From JADKAV01 sp963818505 (lineage in GTDB: Bacteria > Actinomycetota > Actinomycetes > S36-B12 > UBA10799), in contig CAWFSJ010000005.1 of assembly GCA_963818505.1 (NCBI GenBank), forward strand, positions 1,302,001-1,366,000: a DNA stretch of 64,000 nucleotides, in the 5' to 3' direction. Position numbers and translations under genes: made by a program. Below the pieces are notes generated by a model, which was not told the DNA's origin, searched no databases, and was given only the letters and a program-made list of their open reading frames with translations. This document shows positions 26,781-35,189 of the stretch, in pieces. Each line of letters begins with the position of its first letter. Positions within the stretch are counted from its first letter, which is position 1.

Positions 26781-28360
26781 GGAATCGAAAGACTCTGCCA
26801 GCCATCGCGCTCATCGCGGCGGGAGCAGGAGACCCCGAGTTGTTGTCGGTGCGCGGCGCGTCGCTGCTCGCCGCTGCGGAGGTCGTCGTGTGCGACCCGG
26901 AGGTCATGGGCCTGGTCGAGGGCCACGACGTCGAGATCCTGGACATTCCGACAACGGCTATCGACGCCCCCACCGTCGCCAAGGCTCTCGTCGAGCAGGC
27001 ACGCGCCGGACGCCGGGCAGTGCGGCTGTACGCCGGCGACCCACTGCTCGACGGTCGCGCCAGTGCCGAGGCCAAGGTCATCCACCGTGCGAAGGCCCCG
27101 TTCGAGATCCTTCCGTCAGCCGCTGACGTGACCGGTGTGGCCGCCTATGCCGGCATCGGCCTGGTGGGTCCCAAGTCCAAGCAACTGCGGGTCGTGGACC
27201 TTCTGTCAGGCGAGGTGGATTCCGACACGCTGGCTGACGCATCAGCGACCGTGGTGGTCCGCAACGCGGCCGATTCGGCAGCGGGCATCGCGAAAGCAGC
27301 ACTGGCTGCCGGGCGCACACCATCGACCGGGATGGTCGTCGTCAGGGGTGGCACCACGGTCGAGCAGCAGACGATCGTGACCACGCTGGCTGACGCCGCA
27401 GCCGACCTGAAGGCCGCGAAGCTGAACGGCAATGGCGACGTGTACATCGGCGATGCGGTCGGTTCGGCCAGCAACCTGGGCTGGTTCGAGAGCCGGCCCC
27501 TGTTCGGCTGGCGGGTACTGGTGCCGCGCACCAAGGACCAGGCAGGGGAACTCTCAGCGCAGTTGCGGCTGTTCGGGGCCGTGCCGGTCGAGGTCCCCAC
27601 GATCAGTGTGGAGCCGCCCCGCACGCCTCAGCAGATGGAGCGGGCGATCGAAGGCATCGAATCCGGGCGTTACCAGTGGATCGCGTTCACCAGCGTCAAT
27701 GCTGTGCGCTCCATACGGGAACGCTTCGAGCAGCGGGGACTGGACGCCCGCCACCTGGCGGGGCTCAAGATCGCTGCCATTGGGGAGTCGACCGCAGCCG
27801 CACTTCAGGAGTTCGGCGTGCGTGCGGACCTGGTCCCGCCGGCCGACGCACAGTCCTCAGCGGGACTGCTCGAGGTCTGGCCGGACCGCGACCCGGAGCT
27901 CGACCCGATCGGTCGGGTGTTCCTGCCCCGCGCCGACATCGCGACAGAGAAATTGGTCGCGGGCCTCGAGGAGCTGGGCTGGGAGGTCGACGACATCACC
28001 GCCTACCGGACCGTTCGGGCAGCACCGCCTGCCGCACACATCCGGGAGGCCATCAAAACCGGCGGATTCGACGCGGTCGTATTCACCTCGTCGAGCACCG
28101 TGCGCAACCTCGTCGGCATTGCCGGCAAACCCCATGCCACGACCGTGATCGCGGCCATCGGCCCGGAGACGGCCGCCACCGCGACCGAGCACGGATTGAA
28201 GGTCTCGGTACAGCCGGCCCAAGCCAAGATCGATGCCCTTGTCGCGGCCCTGGCCGATCACGGTGAGTCGTTGCGGCAGACCGCGCTGGAGAGTGGGGAG
28301 CGCACGTGGCGGCCATCCAAGCGCAGGGGTGCGGGGCGTCGGCGCGCGGCGAAGGCATGA
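26777..28360 (+). CDS. hemD: Uroporphyrinogen-III synthase with degenerate N-terminal CobA-like domain
   Basis: A 527-aa fusion. The C-terminal half (from about residue 235, FGWRVLVPRTKDQAGELS) is HemD, which cyclises hydroxymethylbilane to uroporphyrinogen III: WIAFTSVNAVRSIRERF, GESTAAAL, FLPRADIA, and VVFTSSSTVRNL. The N-terminal half resembles the SAM-dependent uroporphyrinogen-III methyltransferase, with GAGDPELLSVRG and RLYAGDPLLDGR. It lacks the usual GxGPGDP loop and the PVTHR block, so methyltransferase activity is doubtful. The fusion itself is usual in actinobacteria. Operon position is hemC-hemD-hemB with ATGA overlaps. Confidence 0.92.
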   Translation: MRNRKTLPAIALIAAGAGDPELLSVRGASLLAAAEVVVCDPEVMGLVEGHDVEILDIPTTAIDAPTVAKALVEQARAGRRAVRLYAGDPLLDGRASAEAKVIHRAKAPFEILPSAADVTGVAAYAGIGLVGPKSKQLRVVDLLSGEVDSDTLADASATVVVRNAADSAAGIAKAALAAGRTPSTGMVVVRGGTTVEQQTIVTTLADAAADLKAAKLNGNGDVYIGDAVGSASNLGWFESRPLFGWRVLVPRTKDQAGELSAQLRLFGAVPVEVPTISVEPPRTPQQMERAIEGIESGRYQWIAFTSVNAVRSIRERFEQRGLDARHLAGLKIAAIGESTAAALQEFGVRADLVPPADAQSSAGLLEVWPDRDPELDPIGRVFLPRADIATEKLVAGLEELGWEVDDITAYRTVRAAPPAAHIREAIKTGGFDAVVFTSSSTVRNLVGIAGKPHATTVIAAIGPETAATATEHGLKVSVQPAQAKIDALVAALADHGESLRQTALESGERTWRPSKRRGAGRRRAAKA

Positions 28361-29310
28361 TCCGGCCGCGCCGGCTGCGGGCCACCGATGCGCTCCGGCG
28401 TCTCGTCAGCGAGACCCGGGTGCACCCGGCGCAACTGGTGCTACCCGTCTTCGTGGCCGAGTCGCTGACGAGCCCGCGCGCCATTAGTTCCATGCCCGGT
28501 GTTCATCAGCAGACGCTGCAGACCCTGCCCGAGGTGGTCGACCAAGCTGCTCGGGCAGGCCTTGGCGCCATCATGCTCTTCGGTATACCCGCGCACAAGG
28601 ACGACATCGGATCATCGGGCACCGACCCGCAGGGCATTCTCGCGCGATCAGTCGAGGTGGCGGTGGAAGCGGCTGCGGGCAGGCTGGTCGTGCAGGCGGA
28701 CCTGTGTCTGGACGAGTTCACGGATCACGGCCACTGCGGTGTCCTGCGCGACGGCGAGGTCGACAATGACGCGACGTTGGTGCGATACCAGCAGATGGCT
28801 GTTGTGCTGGCAGCCGCCGGGGTCGACATGGTAGGTCTCAGCGGCATGATGGACGGTCAGGTCGCCGCGGTGCGCGAGGCGCTGGACGCGGAGGGCTTCA
28901 TCAACACGGCCATCATGGGTTACACCGCCAAGTACGCCACGGCGTTGTACGGCCCCTTCCGGGAGGCGGTCGACAGTACTCTGAAAGGCAACCGGCGGAC
29001 ATACCAGCAGGATGTCGGCAACGCCCGGGAGTCCCTTCGGGAACTGGACCTCGATCTCGCCGAGGGTGCCGACGTCGTGATGGTCAAACCAGCCTTCCTG
29101 GACATCGTGGCTGCGGTGGCGCAGTCCAGCACCGTTCCGGTGGCCGTCTACCAAGTATCCGGCGAGTACGCGATGCTCGAGGCTGCCGCCGAGCGCGGAT
29201 GGATCGACCGCGAGCAGGCGATCATGGAGTCGATCACCGGATGTGTGCGGGCAGGGGCCGACATCGTGCTGACGTATTGGGCGCTGGAGGCGGCTCAGTT
29301 GTTGAGGTGA
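28357..29310 (+). CDS. hemB: Porphobilinogen synthase (delta-aminolevulinate dehydratase)
   Basis: Condenses two 5-aminolevulinate molecules into porphobilinogen. The 317-aa product has both Schiff-base lysines (YTAKYATALYGPFREA and VMVKPAFLDIV) and the metal-loop ADLCLDEFTDHGHCGVL. Asp replaces one of the zinc Cys, as in Mg/K-dependent bacterial enzymes. ATG 28357 overlaps the hemD stop. The frame is also open upstream to 28306, but the family start is at MIRPRRLR. Confidence 0.96.
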   Translation: MIRPRRLRATDALRRLVSETRVHPAQLVLPVFVAESLTSPRAISSMPGVHQQTLQTLPEVVDQAARAGLGAIMLFGIPAHKDDIGSSGTDPQGILARSVEVAVEAAAGRLVVQADLCLDEFTDHGHCGVLRDGEVDNDATLVRYQQMAVVLAAAGVDMVGLSGMMDGQVAAVREALDAEGFINTAIMGYTAKYATALYGPFREAVDSTLKGNRRTYQQDVGNARESLRELDLDLAEGADVVMVKPAFLDIVAAVAQSSTVPVAVYQVSGEYAMLEAAAERGWIDREQAIMESITGCVRAGADIVLTYWALEAAQLLR

Positions 29311-29365
29311 GGGTGTCATTGCGACTGTTGGAAGCGTACGCTGGCCCCAACTCAAGGAGGGTGCC

Positions 29366-29665
29366 ATGCGCCGGACCACCGCGCTCGCAGTAACAGTTCC
29401 CCTGATCGCCGCGCCGATCGCCTTTGTAGGGCCCGCGAATGCTGCGAGCACCGTCAAAATCCCCAAGTTGGAACGCAACATCAAGCGGGGCTTCAACTCG
29501 CAGGCCAACATCAACGTCACCGTGAAGTGCCCGAACAAGGTCACCTGGGCCAAGGGCAAGATCTTCTACTGCAAGGCAAGAAGCAGCAGCGGGACCAGTT
29601 ACCGGGTGCAGGTCAAACTGGGTAGCGAGTCCGCGGCCAACCTGAACTGGAAGGTCGTCTCCTGA
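29366..29665 (+). CDS. Small secreted DUF4333-like protein
   Basis: A 99-aa protein with a signal peptide (MRRTTALAVTVPLIAAPIAF, cleavage probably after ANA near residue 27). One domain of about 70 residues follows with a Cys pair (VTVKCPNKVTWAKGKIFYCK). The C-x-P...F-x-C pattern and the GFNSQ/NINVTV region match DUF4333 from memory, usually extracytoplasmic in actinobacteria. A strong AAGGAGGG Shine-Dalgarno precedes the ATG. It ends 3 bp before the ATPase gene, so co-transcription is possible. Function unknown. Confidence 0.75.
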   Translation: MRRTTALAVTVPLIAAPIAFVGPANAASTVKIPKLERNIKRGFNSQANINVTVKCPNKVTWAKGKIFYCKARSSSGTSYRVQVKLGSESAANLNWKVVS

Positions 29666-29668
29666 CGC

Positions 29669-30811
29669 GTGCTGGTCACAGACCTGACCGTCGGGGGACT
29701 GCGGTCATACGGCCCTGATCCGACCACCGTCGAGCTCGGGCCCCTGACGCTGGTCTTCGGTCCGAACTCCGCGGGCAAGAGCAGTCTGCTGTCCGTACTG
29801 CCCATGCTTCAGCAGACGGCTGCGCGCCCGGAGATCCTGAACATGTCCGGCGAACTCGTCGAGGGCGGCACGTTCAGGATGGCGATCCACCATCACGACG
29901 AGTCCCTGCCTATGACTTTGGGATTCGGCTGGACCAGCGCACCGGGTCAGCGCCACGCGGCAACCGGGGTCTTCCACTGGGATCCTGAGCGCCGCGCGGC
30001 GTTGCGGACGCGACTCGAGGTGGACGACGGCAGCGAACGGGGCTTCGTCAGCGGACCACGGCCCTGGGCGGGGCAACCCGGTGCGCCGCTTGCCCGTCAA
30101 CTCGCCCCGGAGATCTACGACGTGCTCAGCCATGTCTACTTCCTGGGGCCGATGCGGGCCCAGGCCAAGCGCACGACGGTGGTCGGGCAAGGCGGCGACA
30201 GGTATGTGGGACCGGCCGGGGAACGAATGGTCGAACTGCTCCACGACGAGGACGACCTGCTCGGGCAGGTGAACGAGTGGTGCCAGCATCTCGGGCTTGG
30301 CTACCGGGTCAGGATGCTCGCCCCGGTCTCGCACGACATCGTGATCTCCGCGGGTGACTTCACCGTGCTGGCGCTCGAGGACGTCCGTCACGACCCGCCG
30401 GTCCTGGTGTCGCCGCGTGCCGTCGGATACGGGGTGGGGCAGCTGCTGCCTGTCATCACGCAGTGTTGTGTGAGCGATGGCGGCATGATCATCGTGGAGC
30501 AGCCGGAGGTGCACTTGCACCCGCGGCTGCAGTCGGCGGTGGGCGACCTGTTCATCGACACCGTCACCTCCGGGCGCGGACAACTGCTGATCGAGACCCA
30601 TTCGGAACATCTGGTGCTTCGGATCCTGCGCAGGATCCGGGAAGGTTCGTTCGCGGCGGCGGATCTGCGCATCCTCTACGTCGACCTGCACGACGATGCT
30701 GCGGCCTTTGTGCGCCAATTGGAGGTCAGCGACCGCGGCGAGCTCATCGACGGCTGGCCGGGGGACTTCTTCGAAGAGCGCCTGGCAGAAGTGCTTCCGG
30801 GGTGGTCGTGA
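29669..30811 (+). CDS. AAA/OLD-like ATPase with DUF3696-like C-terminus
   Basis: A 380-aa SMC/ABC-type ATPase. Walker A GPNSAGKSS lies at about residues 31-39, a VGYGVGQLLPVI signature-like segment at about 253, Walker B IIVEQPEVHLHP at about 275, and the His switch IETHSEHLVLR at about 308. The C-terminal GELIDGWPGDFFEERL is typical of DUF3696-type ATPases. No TOPRIM domain follows, so it is not a complete OLD nuclease. The stop overlaps the next gene by 4 bp (GTGA), implying tight coupling. Such ATPases act as sensors or motors in several defence systems (Septu, Gabija and PARIS are comparable in layout); a defence role here is inference. Confidence 0.85.
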   Translation: MLVTDLTVGGLRSYGPDPTTVELGPLTLVFGPNSAGKSSLLSVLPMLQQTAARPEILNMSGELVEGGTFRMAIHHHDESLPMTLGFGWTSAPGQRHAATGVFHWDPERRAALRTRLEVDDGSERGFVSGPRPWAGQPGAPLARQLAPEIYDVLSHVYFLGPMRAQAKRTTVVGQGGDRYVGPAGERMVELLHDEDDLLGQVNEWCQHLGLGYRVRMLAPVSHDIVISAGDFTVLALEDVRHDPPVLVSPRAVGYGVGQLLPVITQCCVSDGGMIIVEQPEVHLHPRLQSAVGDLFIDTVTSGRGQLLIETHSEHLVLRILRRIREGSFAAADLRILYVDLHDDAAAFVRQLEVSDRGELIDGWPGDFFEERLAEVLPGWS

Positions 30812-31875
30812 GCGCCCGCTCGGTGTTCGGGGTGAGCATCAGTGCGGCTGCGCTGCAGGAGCGCGCAGACGATCCAGCTCTGCGCCGTGCCCTGCACGAG
30901 GAGTTGTTGGAGGACCTGAGCGTGCACGGCCACTTGGTCTTCACCTGCGCGGAGGACTTGGAGATCTTCGTGCAAGCCGTACGCGAGATGCCGACATCGC
31001 TGGCCAAGTCCTGGGAGGCGATCCTCTCGTCGCGAAGGGTGAGCGTCGAGGTCGCCGACCCTGCTCTGCGCCCCGGGCTGGGGGAGCTTCTGGACTCGGC
31101 TGTCCTGGAGACACACCTGGCCCCGGCGGTGTCGCTGGTACTGGTTGAGGCCGACCAGGCCGAACTGCTCGGTGTGGCGACCGATGAGTTCTCCACCCAG
31201 ACCCCGGGCGGGCTGATCGAGATCGGCCGGATCACGACTGCGGGGCGCACGACCACGGTGCTGGCGGCCCGCCATGTGATCGAGGCCCCTCTGCGCGAGG
31301 GTGGCAATCGCGAAGTGGAGTGGGAGCAGCGGTTCGGTCCGCTTGTGCAGTCGTCCAGCCCGATCGTGATCTATGACAAGTACGCCGGTCAGCAGGTGGC
31401 TCGCCGCTACGTGCACGAGACTCAGAACGGTGACGGCCTGAGTTGGTTCCTCTCGCGAGTCTGCATGCACCCGGGTCGCAAGGTCCGGGTGATCACCTCG
31501 GTGACCGACGAACGAGCCAAGAATGGCGACCGCTTCGACGAGGATGTCATGTCGTTGGCGTTCGGACGCCTGTTGCAGGCAGTCGGACGCCAGGTCAGCC
31601 TCGACGTGGTCCTTGTGCCCGAGCGGGTGCGGGGTCACGGCAAGGTCGAACGGTTCGGACACGACCGTCACATCCGGTTCGGGGATCGCGCGGTACTGGC
31701 ACTGGGCACGGGGCTGCAAGCCTTCGCGACCACACACTTCCCCGAGACGATCACTGTGGCCAGGCTGCCCGTGGCCGATGCCAGAGTGCGCGAGGAGCGG
31801 GCGACGAAAGCCGCCCTACGTCCGCCTCGAGGTGGCTGGCTCGGTTGGATCCACGAAGGTGCTAGCGGCGCTTGA
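30808..31875 (+). CDS. PLD/MIT_C-like partner of the ATPase
   Basis: A 355-aa cytoplasmic protein without a clear family match. The first 190 residues look alpha/beta and are not recognised. The C-terminal part (from about residue 180, SSPIVIYDKYAGQQVARRY) has GRKVRVITSVTDE, then VSLDVVLVPE and GHDRHIRFGDRAVLALGTGLQAF near residue 284. That order resembles the phospholipase-D-like MIT C-terminal domain. A canonical HKD motif is absent. GTG 30808 overlaps the ATPase stop. The 3' end overlaps the convergent beta-propeller gene by 14 bp. Probable effector or adaptor of the ATPase. Confidence 0.7.
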   Translation: MSARSVFGVSISAAALQERADDPALRRALHEELLEDLSVHGHLVFTCAEDLEIFVQAVREMPTSLAKSWEAILSSRRVSVEVADPALRPGLGELLDSAVLETHLAPAVSLVLVEADQAELLGVATDEFSTQTPGGLIEIGRITTAGRTTTVLAARHVIEAPLREGGNREVEWEQRFGPLVQSSSPIVIYDKYAGQQVARRYVHETQNGDGLSWFLSRVCMHPGRKVRVITSVTDERAKNGDRFDEDVMSLAFGRLLQAVGRQVSLDVVLVPERVRGHGKVERFGHDRHIRFGDRAVLALGTGLQAFATTHFPETITVARLPVADARVREERATKAALRPPRGGWLGWIHEGASGA

Positions 31876-33103
31876 CGCGGAACTTCGCTTTCGCAGGGGT
31901 CGGGTCGGCCGTACCGCTCAACACCGCCCGTACCCGGAAGGTGTACTTGCCCGGCTTTACCTTCAGGGACCTCGGTGAGGAACACGGCACCCAGCCGCGC
32001 TTGTTGAGCCGGCATTGGAACATCGCCCCTGTTGTCCCGGTGAAGCGGACCTTCACTTTGGCGCGGGCCTTGCCGGTGCGCACCAATTTCTTCGGGGCCT
32101 TGGTGATCGTGGTGTCCAACGCAGGGTTCGGTGTGGGCGTGGGGTTCGGTGGTGCTGGCGGGTTCACTCCGGTCACGCGGGCGACCTTCTCGGCGGTGTC
32201 GAGTGTGACCCACAAGGTGTTGTTTGGTCCGGGTGTCAGTTGGCGGGGGCCTGTGTTCGCGGCGACGGGCAGTGTGGAATAGGTCCCGTCGGTCGTCAGT
32301 CGTCCGAGGTTGTTCGTGCCGAACTGGGCGAACCAGTAGGCCTGGTCGGCACCGAACGCCACCCCGGTGGGATCTGCAAGCGGAGTAGTTGTCCCCTGCG
32401 CAGGTCCGGGGTCGGTGATCCGGCCGACCTCCTGAGGATTGGCGATCGGGTTGCTGTAGGCGACCTGTCCGTTGGGCCCAGCGGCGATTCCCTGGGGGCC
32501 GCCACCGGTCGGGTAGGGGGTGGCTACGCCGGCCGGGGTGACGCGCACGACCCGCTCACCACCGATCCCGTCGGCTACCCAGAGGTTGCCGTCGGTCCCG
32601 GAGGTGATCCATCGGGCCTGGGTCAAAACGGTGAACGATGTGGCGGTTGCGGGGTTGGCCGGGGGGATCTTCACCAGTTTCGTGTCCGAACCCGTCCATA
32701 GGTTGCCGTCAGGTCCGGCGGTGATCGCCCTCGCGTCGGTGATGGCTGCGATGGGGGTGGCCACCGCACTGGCGGGGTCGGCCGGGGAGAACTTCGCCAC
32801 CCCTCCGCTCTGGGTCACCCAGAGGTTCCCGTCCGGACCGGCCGTGATCCCGGTTGGGTCTGTGATCGCCGCAGGGTTGAACTCAGTGACCACACCGTCG
32901 GGGGTGATCTTCGCCAGGTCGTTGGTGGCACTGGCGTCGAGGGTGAGCCAGATGTTGGAGTCCGGTCCCGCAGCGATCTGGTTGTTCGTGCCCACCGCAC
33001 TGACCGCGAACTGCCCGTCCACAACTGGATCGGCTGAGGCGGGCGCGGCCACGAGGGGAAGGGCCAAGGCGGTTGCGCCGAGCGCAATCAGGGTTCTGGA
33101 CAT
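31862..33103 (-). CDS. Secreted Vgb-like beta-propeller protein
   Basis: A 413-aa exported protein with signal peptide (cleavage near APASA, residue 24). About six blade repeats of the form ITAGPDGNLWVTxxxxxxVxKI resemble virginiamycin B lyase propellers. A Pro-rich linker (PPAPPNPTPTPNP, about 320) follows, then an Ig/FN3-like domain with two Cys (FQCRLNKRGWVPC) and a basic tail. Lyase activity is not implied: the catalytic His/Glu set of Vgb could not be confirmed. More likely it binds or recognises something at the cell surface. Confidence 0.8.
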   Translation of the reverse strand: MSRTLIALGATALALPLVAAPASADPVVDGQFAVSAVGTNNQIAAGPDSNIWLTLDASATNDLAKITPDGVVTEFNPAAITDPTGITAGPDGNLWVTQSGGVAKFSPADPASAVATPIAAITDARAITAGPDGNLWTGSDTKLVKIPPANPATATSFTVLTQARWITSGTDGNLWVADGIGGERVVRVTPAGVATPYPTGGGPQGIAAGPNGQVAYSNPIANPQEVGRITDPGPAQGTTTPLADPTGVAFGADQAYWFAQFGTNNLGRLTTDGTYSTLPVAANTGPRQLTPGPNNTLWVTLDTAEKVARVTGVNPPAPPNPTPTPNPALDTTITKAPKKLVRTGKARAKVKVRFTGTTGAMFQCRLNKRGWVPCSSPRSLKVKPGKYTFRVRAVLSGTADPTPAKAKFRVKRR

Positions 33104-33254
33104 GTGCGTAGTAAACCGTGCTCGCGTGGCTGTGCCAACCTCCGTTCAGCCCGTCATCGTGTCCACGCCACGCGTGCGATCTGCCTCGAGGGGCCCAAAA
33201 CCAGACGTACCATGGAGAATCTGTTGTCCTGCGCATCGTTGAGAAGAGGTCGGG

Positions 33255-35141
33255 GTGTCTGTCGCGGTGGTGCCCAAGCACGCAACCGACGTGCGCCGGG
33301 CCTCGCCGAAGATGGGCTACATCCCCGGCCTTGACGGGATCCGGGCGATCGCGGTCCTTGCCGTTCTGCTGTACCACTCCGGTCTGGTCGCGGTACCCGG
33401 TGGTTTCCTCGGTGTGGATGTCTTCTTCGTCTTGTCCGGGTTCCTGATCAGCAGCCTTCTGCTTCAGGAGATCGAACACACATCGTCGGTCTCCTTCGGG
33501 CAGTTCTACCTTCGCCGGGCCCGACGGCTGCTGCCGGCGCTGTTCGCCACTCTGGCTCTGTCGGCCGTGCTGGTGCTTCTGTTCGCAAGGGACGCGGCAG
33601 CGCAGTTCCGTGAGGACGCCATCGCGTCTGCGGCCTACGTGACGAACTGGTGGTACATCGCCTCGGACCTCTCCTACTTCGAGGCCATGGGCAGACCCCC
33701 GATGCTGCAGCACCTCTGGTCGCTGGCCGTCGAGGAGCAGTTCTATTTGCTCTGGCCACTTGCCCTCGTGCTGCTGTACCGGTGGCGCGGCCGGCCCGGC
33801 GTGGGCCGAGTGGCCCTGATCGTGGCGCTGGCCTCGACGCTGCTCATGGCCATTGGCTCGTTCGCCTGGAACCTACCGGCAGCAGGTGACGCGAGTCGCT
33901 TGTACTTCGGCACCGACACCCACTGCATGGGGCTTCTGCTGGGCGCCGCTCTGGCCACCGTCTGGCGACCGGGCGCACTGCCCCATCGGGTTGCGGGCGG
34001 GGCGAAGTTGATTCTGTGGGCCGTGGCATTGGGTGCGGTGGGGTGGCTGTTCTGGATCTTCCACACGGTCTCCCAGGACAGTGCCTGGTTGTACCGCGGC
34101 GGTTTCCTGTTGGTCTCTGCGCTGACCGCGGTGATCATCGCCGCGGCCACCCATCCGGCTTTCGGCTTCGGATCGGTGCTCGCTGTGCAGCCGATGCGTT
34201 ACATCGGGGAGCGCTCCTACGGCCTGTACCTGTACCACTGGCCGATCTTCGTGGTCACAAGGCCGGGGATCGACCTGCCCTTCGACGGCCTTCCCGCGTG
34301 GATCCTGCGTATGGGTCTCACGTTCGGGGTCGCCGAGATCTCCTACCGCTACCTCGAGATGCCCATCCGTCGGGGTGCCCTGGCCGGTGCCTGGAAGCGG
34401 TGGCGCGAGCGTGGGGCGGCCTACGCTGGTGCCCGGGCGGCGGGCGTGGTGGCAGGGTTCGCGGCGGTGGTGTTCGCGGCCGGAACCGCTCTGGCGGCCA
34501 TCCCGGCGCCCAGCGCCGACGACTACCTGCACGGCCTTGAGTCCGTCGGCCAGGACTTGAGCACCCCGCAACCCGCCTCGGATAAGGGCCAGGACTCCCA
34601 GGATTCACAGCCATCAGCGCCGGTTGCCCGAGGGGCAGACCTCTCGCAGCGGCCCATGACCGCCATCGGCGACTCCGTGATGCTCGGGGCCAGCGGGGCC
34701 CTGGAGAGCGCTTTCGACACGACAGTGGACGCCGCGGTCTCTCGGCAGTTCCCGCAGATCGTTGAACGCATCGAGGCACGAAAGGCCGCGGGTCAGTTGC
34801 GCGATGTCGTCGTCATCCATGCGGGTACGAACGGCACCGCCTATTGGGACATGCTCAAGAACACCCTTGATGGGTTGACCGACAAACAGGTCGTGCTGGT
34901 GACCGTCCACACGCCCAACACCTGGGAAGAGGACTCCAATCGCAACATCCGGGGCATGGTCAACCAGTTCGACAATGTGCGGATCGCCGACTGGGCTGCC
35001 GCAGCCGAAGGCCACCGCGAGTACTTCGTCTACGACGGCACGCACCTGACAACCGAGGGCATCAAGACCTACGTGGATGTGATCCGCAAGGCGCTCGAAG
35101 GTGACGGCAGCGTTGCGGTGGAACAGGCCACTACCGGCTGA
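33255..35141 (+). CDS. OafA-type membrane acyltransferase with SGNH domain
   Basis: A 628-aa acyltransferase-3 family protein. It starts with the conserved YIPGLDGIRAIAVLAVLLYH, then GFLGVDVFFVLSGFLIS, RRARRLLPAL and WSLAVEEQFYLLWPL; about ten to eleven membrane helices follow. After a Ser/Gln-rich linker an extracytoplasmic SGNH hydrolase-like domain begins near residue 467: AIGDSVMLGAS, IHAGTNG, and DGTHLTTEG with the catalytic Asp/His. It probably O-acylates a cell-wall polymer or glycolipid. GTG 33255 follows a GAAGAGG Shine-Dalgarno. Confidence 0.9.
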   Translation: MSVAVVPKHATDVRRASPKMGYIPGLDGIRAIAVLAVLLYHSGLVAVPGGFLGVDVFFVLSGFLISSLLLQEIEHTSSVSFGQFYLRRARRLLPALFATLALSAVLVLLFARDAAAQFREDAIASAAYVTNWWYIASDLSYFEAMGRPPMLQHLWSLAVEEQFYLLWPLALVLLYRWRGRPGVGRVALIVALASTLLMAIGSFAWNLPAAGDASRLYFGTDTHCMGLLLGAALATVWRPGALPHRVAGGAKLILWAVALGAVGWLFWIFHTVSQDSAWLYRGGFLLVSALTAVIIAAATHPAFGFGSVLAVQPMRYIGERSYGLYLYHWPIFVVTRPGIDLPFDGLPAWILRMGLTFGVAEISYRYLEMPIRRGALAGAWKRWRERGAAYAGARAAGVVAGFAAVVFAAGTALAAIPAPSADDYLHGLESVGQDLSTPQPASDKGQDSQDSQPSAPVARGADLSQRPMTAIGDSVMLGASGALESAFDTTVDAAVSRQFPQIVERIEARKAAGQLRDVVVIHAGTNGTAYWDMLKNTLDGLTDKQVVLVTVHTPNTWEEDSNRNIRGMVNQFDNVRIADWAAAAEGHREYFVYDGTHLTTEGIKTYVDVIRKALEGDGSVAVEQATTG

Positions 35142-35176
35142 TCCACAGCGGTGCGGCGCGATGTCGGCACCCTCGT

Positions 35177-35182
35177 TACCCT
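35177..35182 (+). promoter_or_regulatory. -10 hexamer TACCCT of the FtsX/MacB permease gene
   Basis: TACCCT, 7 nt, ATG 35190. It chooses this ATG over the in-frame GTG at 35151. Confidence 0.5.
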
Positions 35183-35189
35183 CGAGGTG

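Noticed and set aside
31862..33103. Streptogramin-resistance (virginiamycin B lyase) gene
   Set aside because: Signal peptide, Ig-like domain and unconfirmed catalytic residues make a surface propeller more likely than a resistance enzyme.
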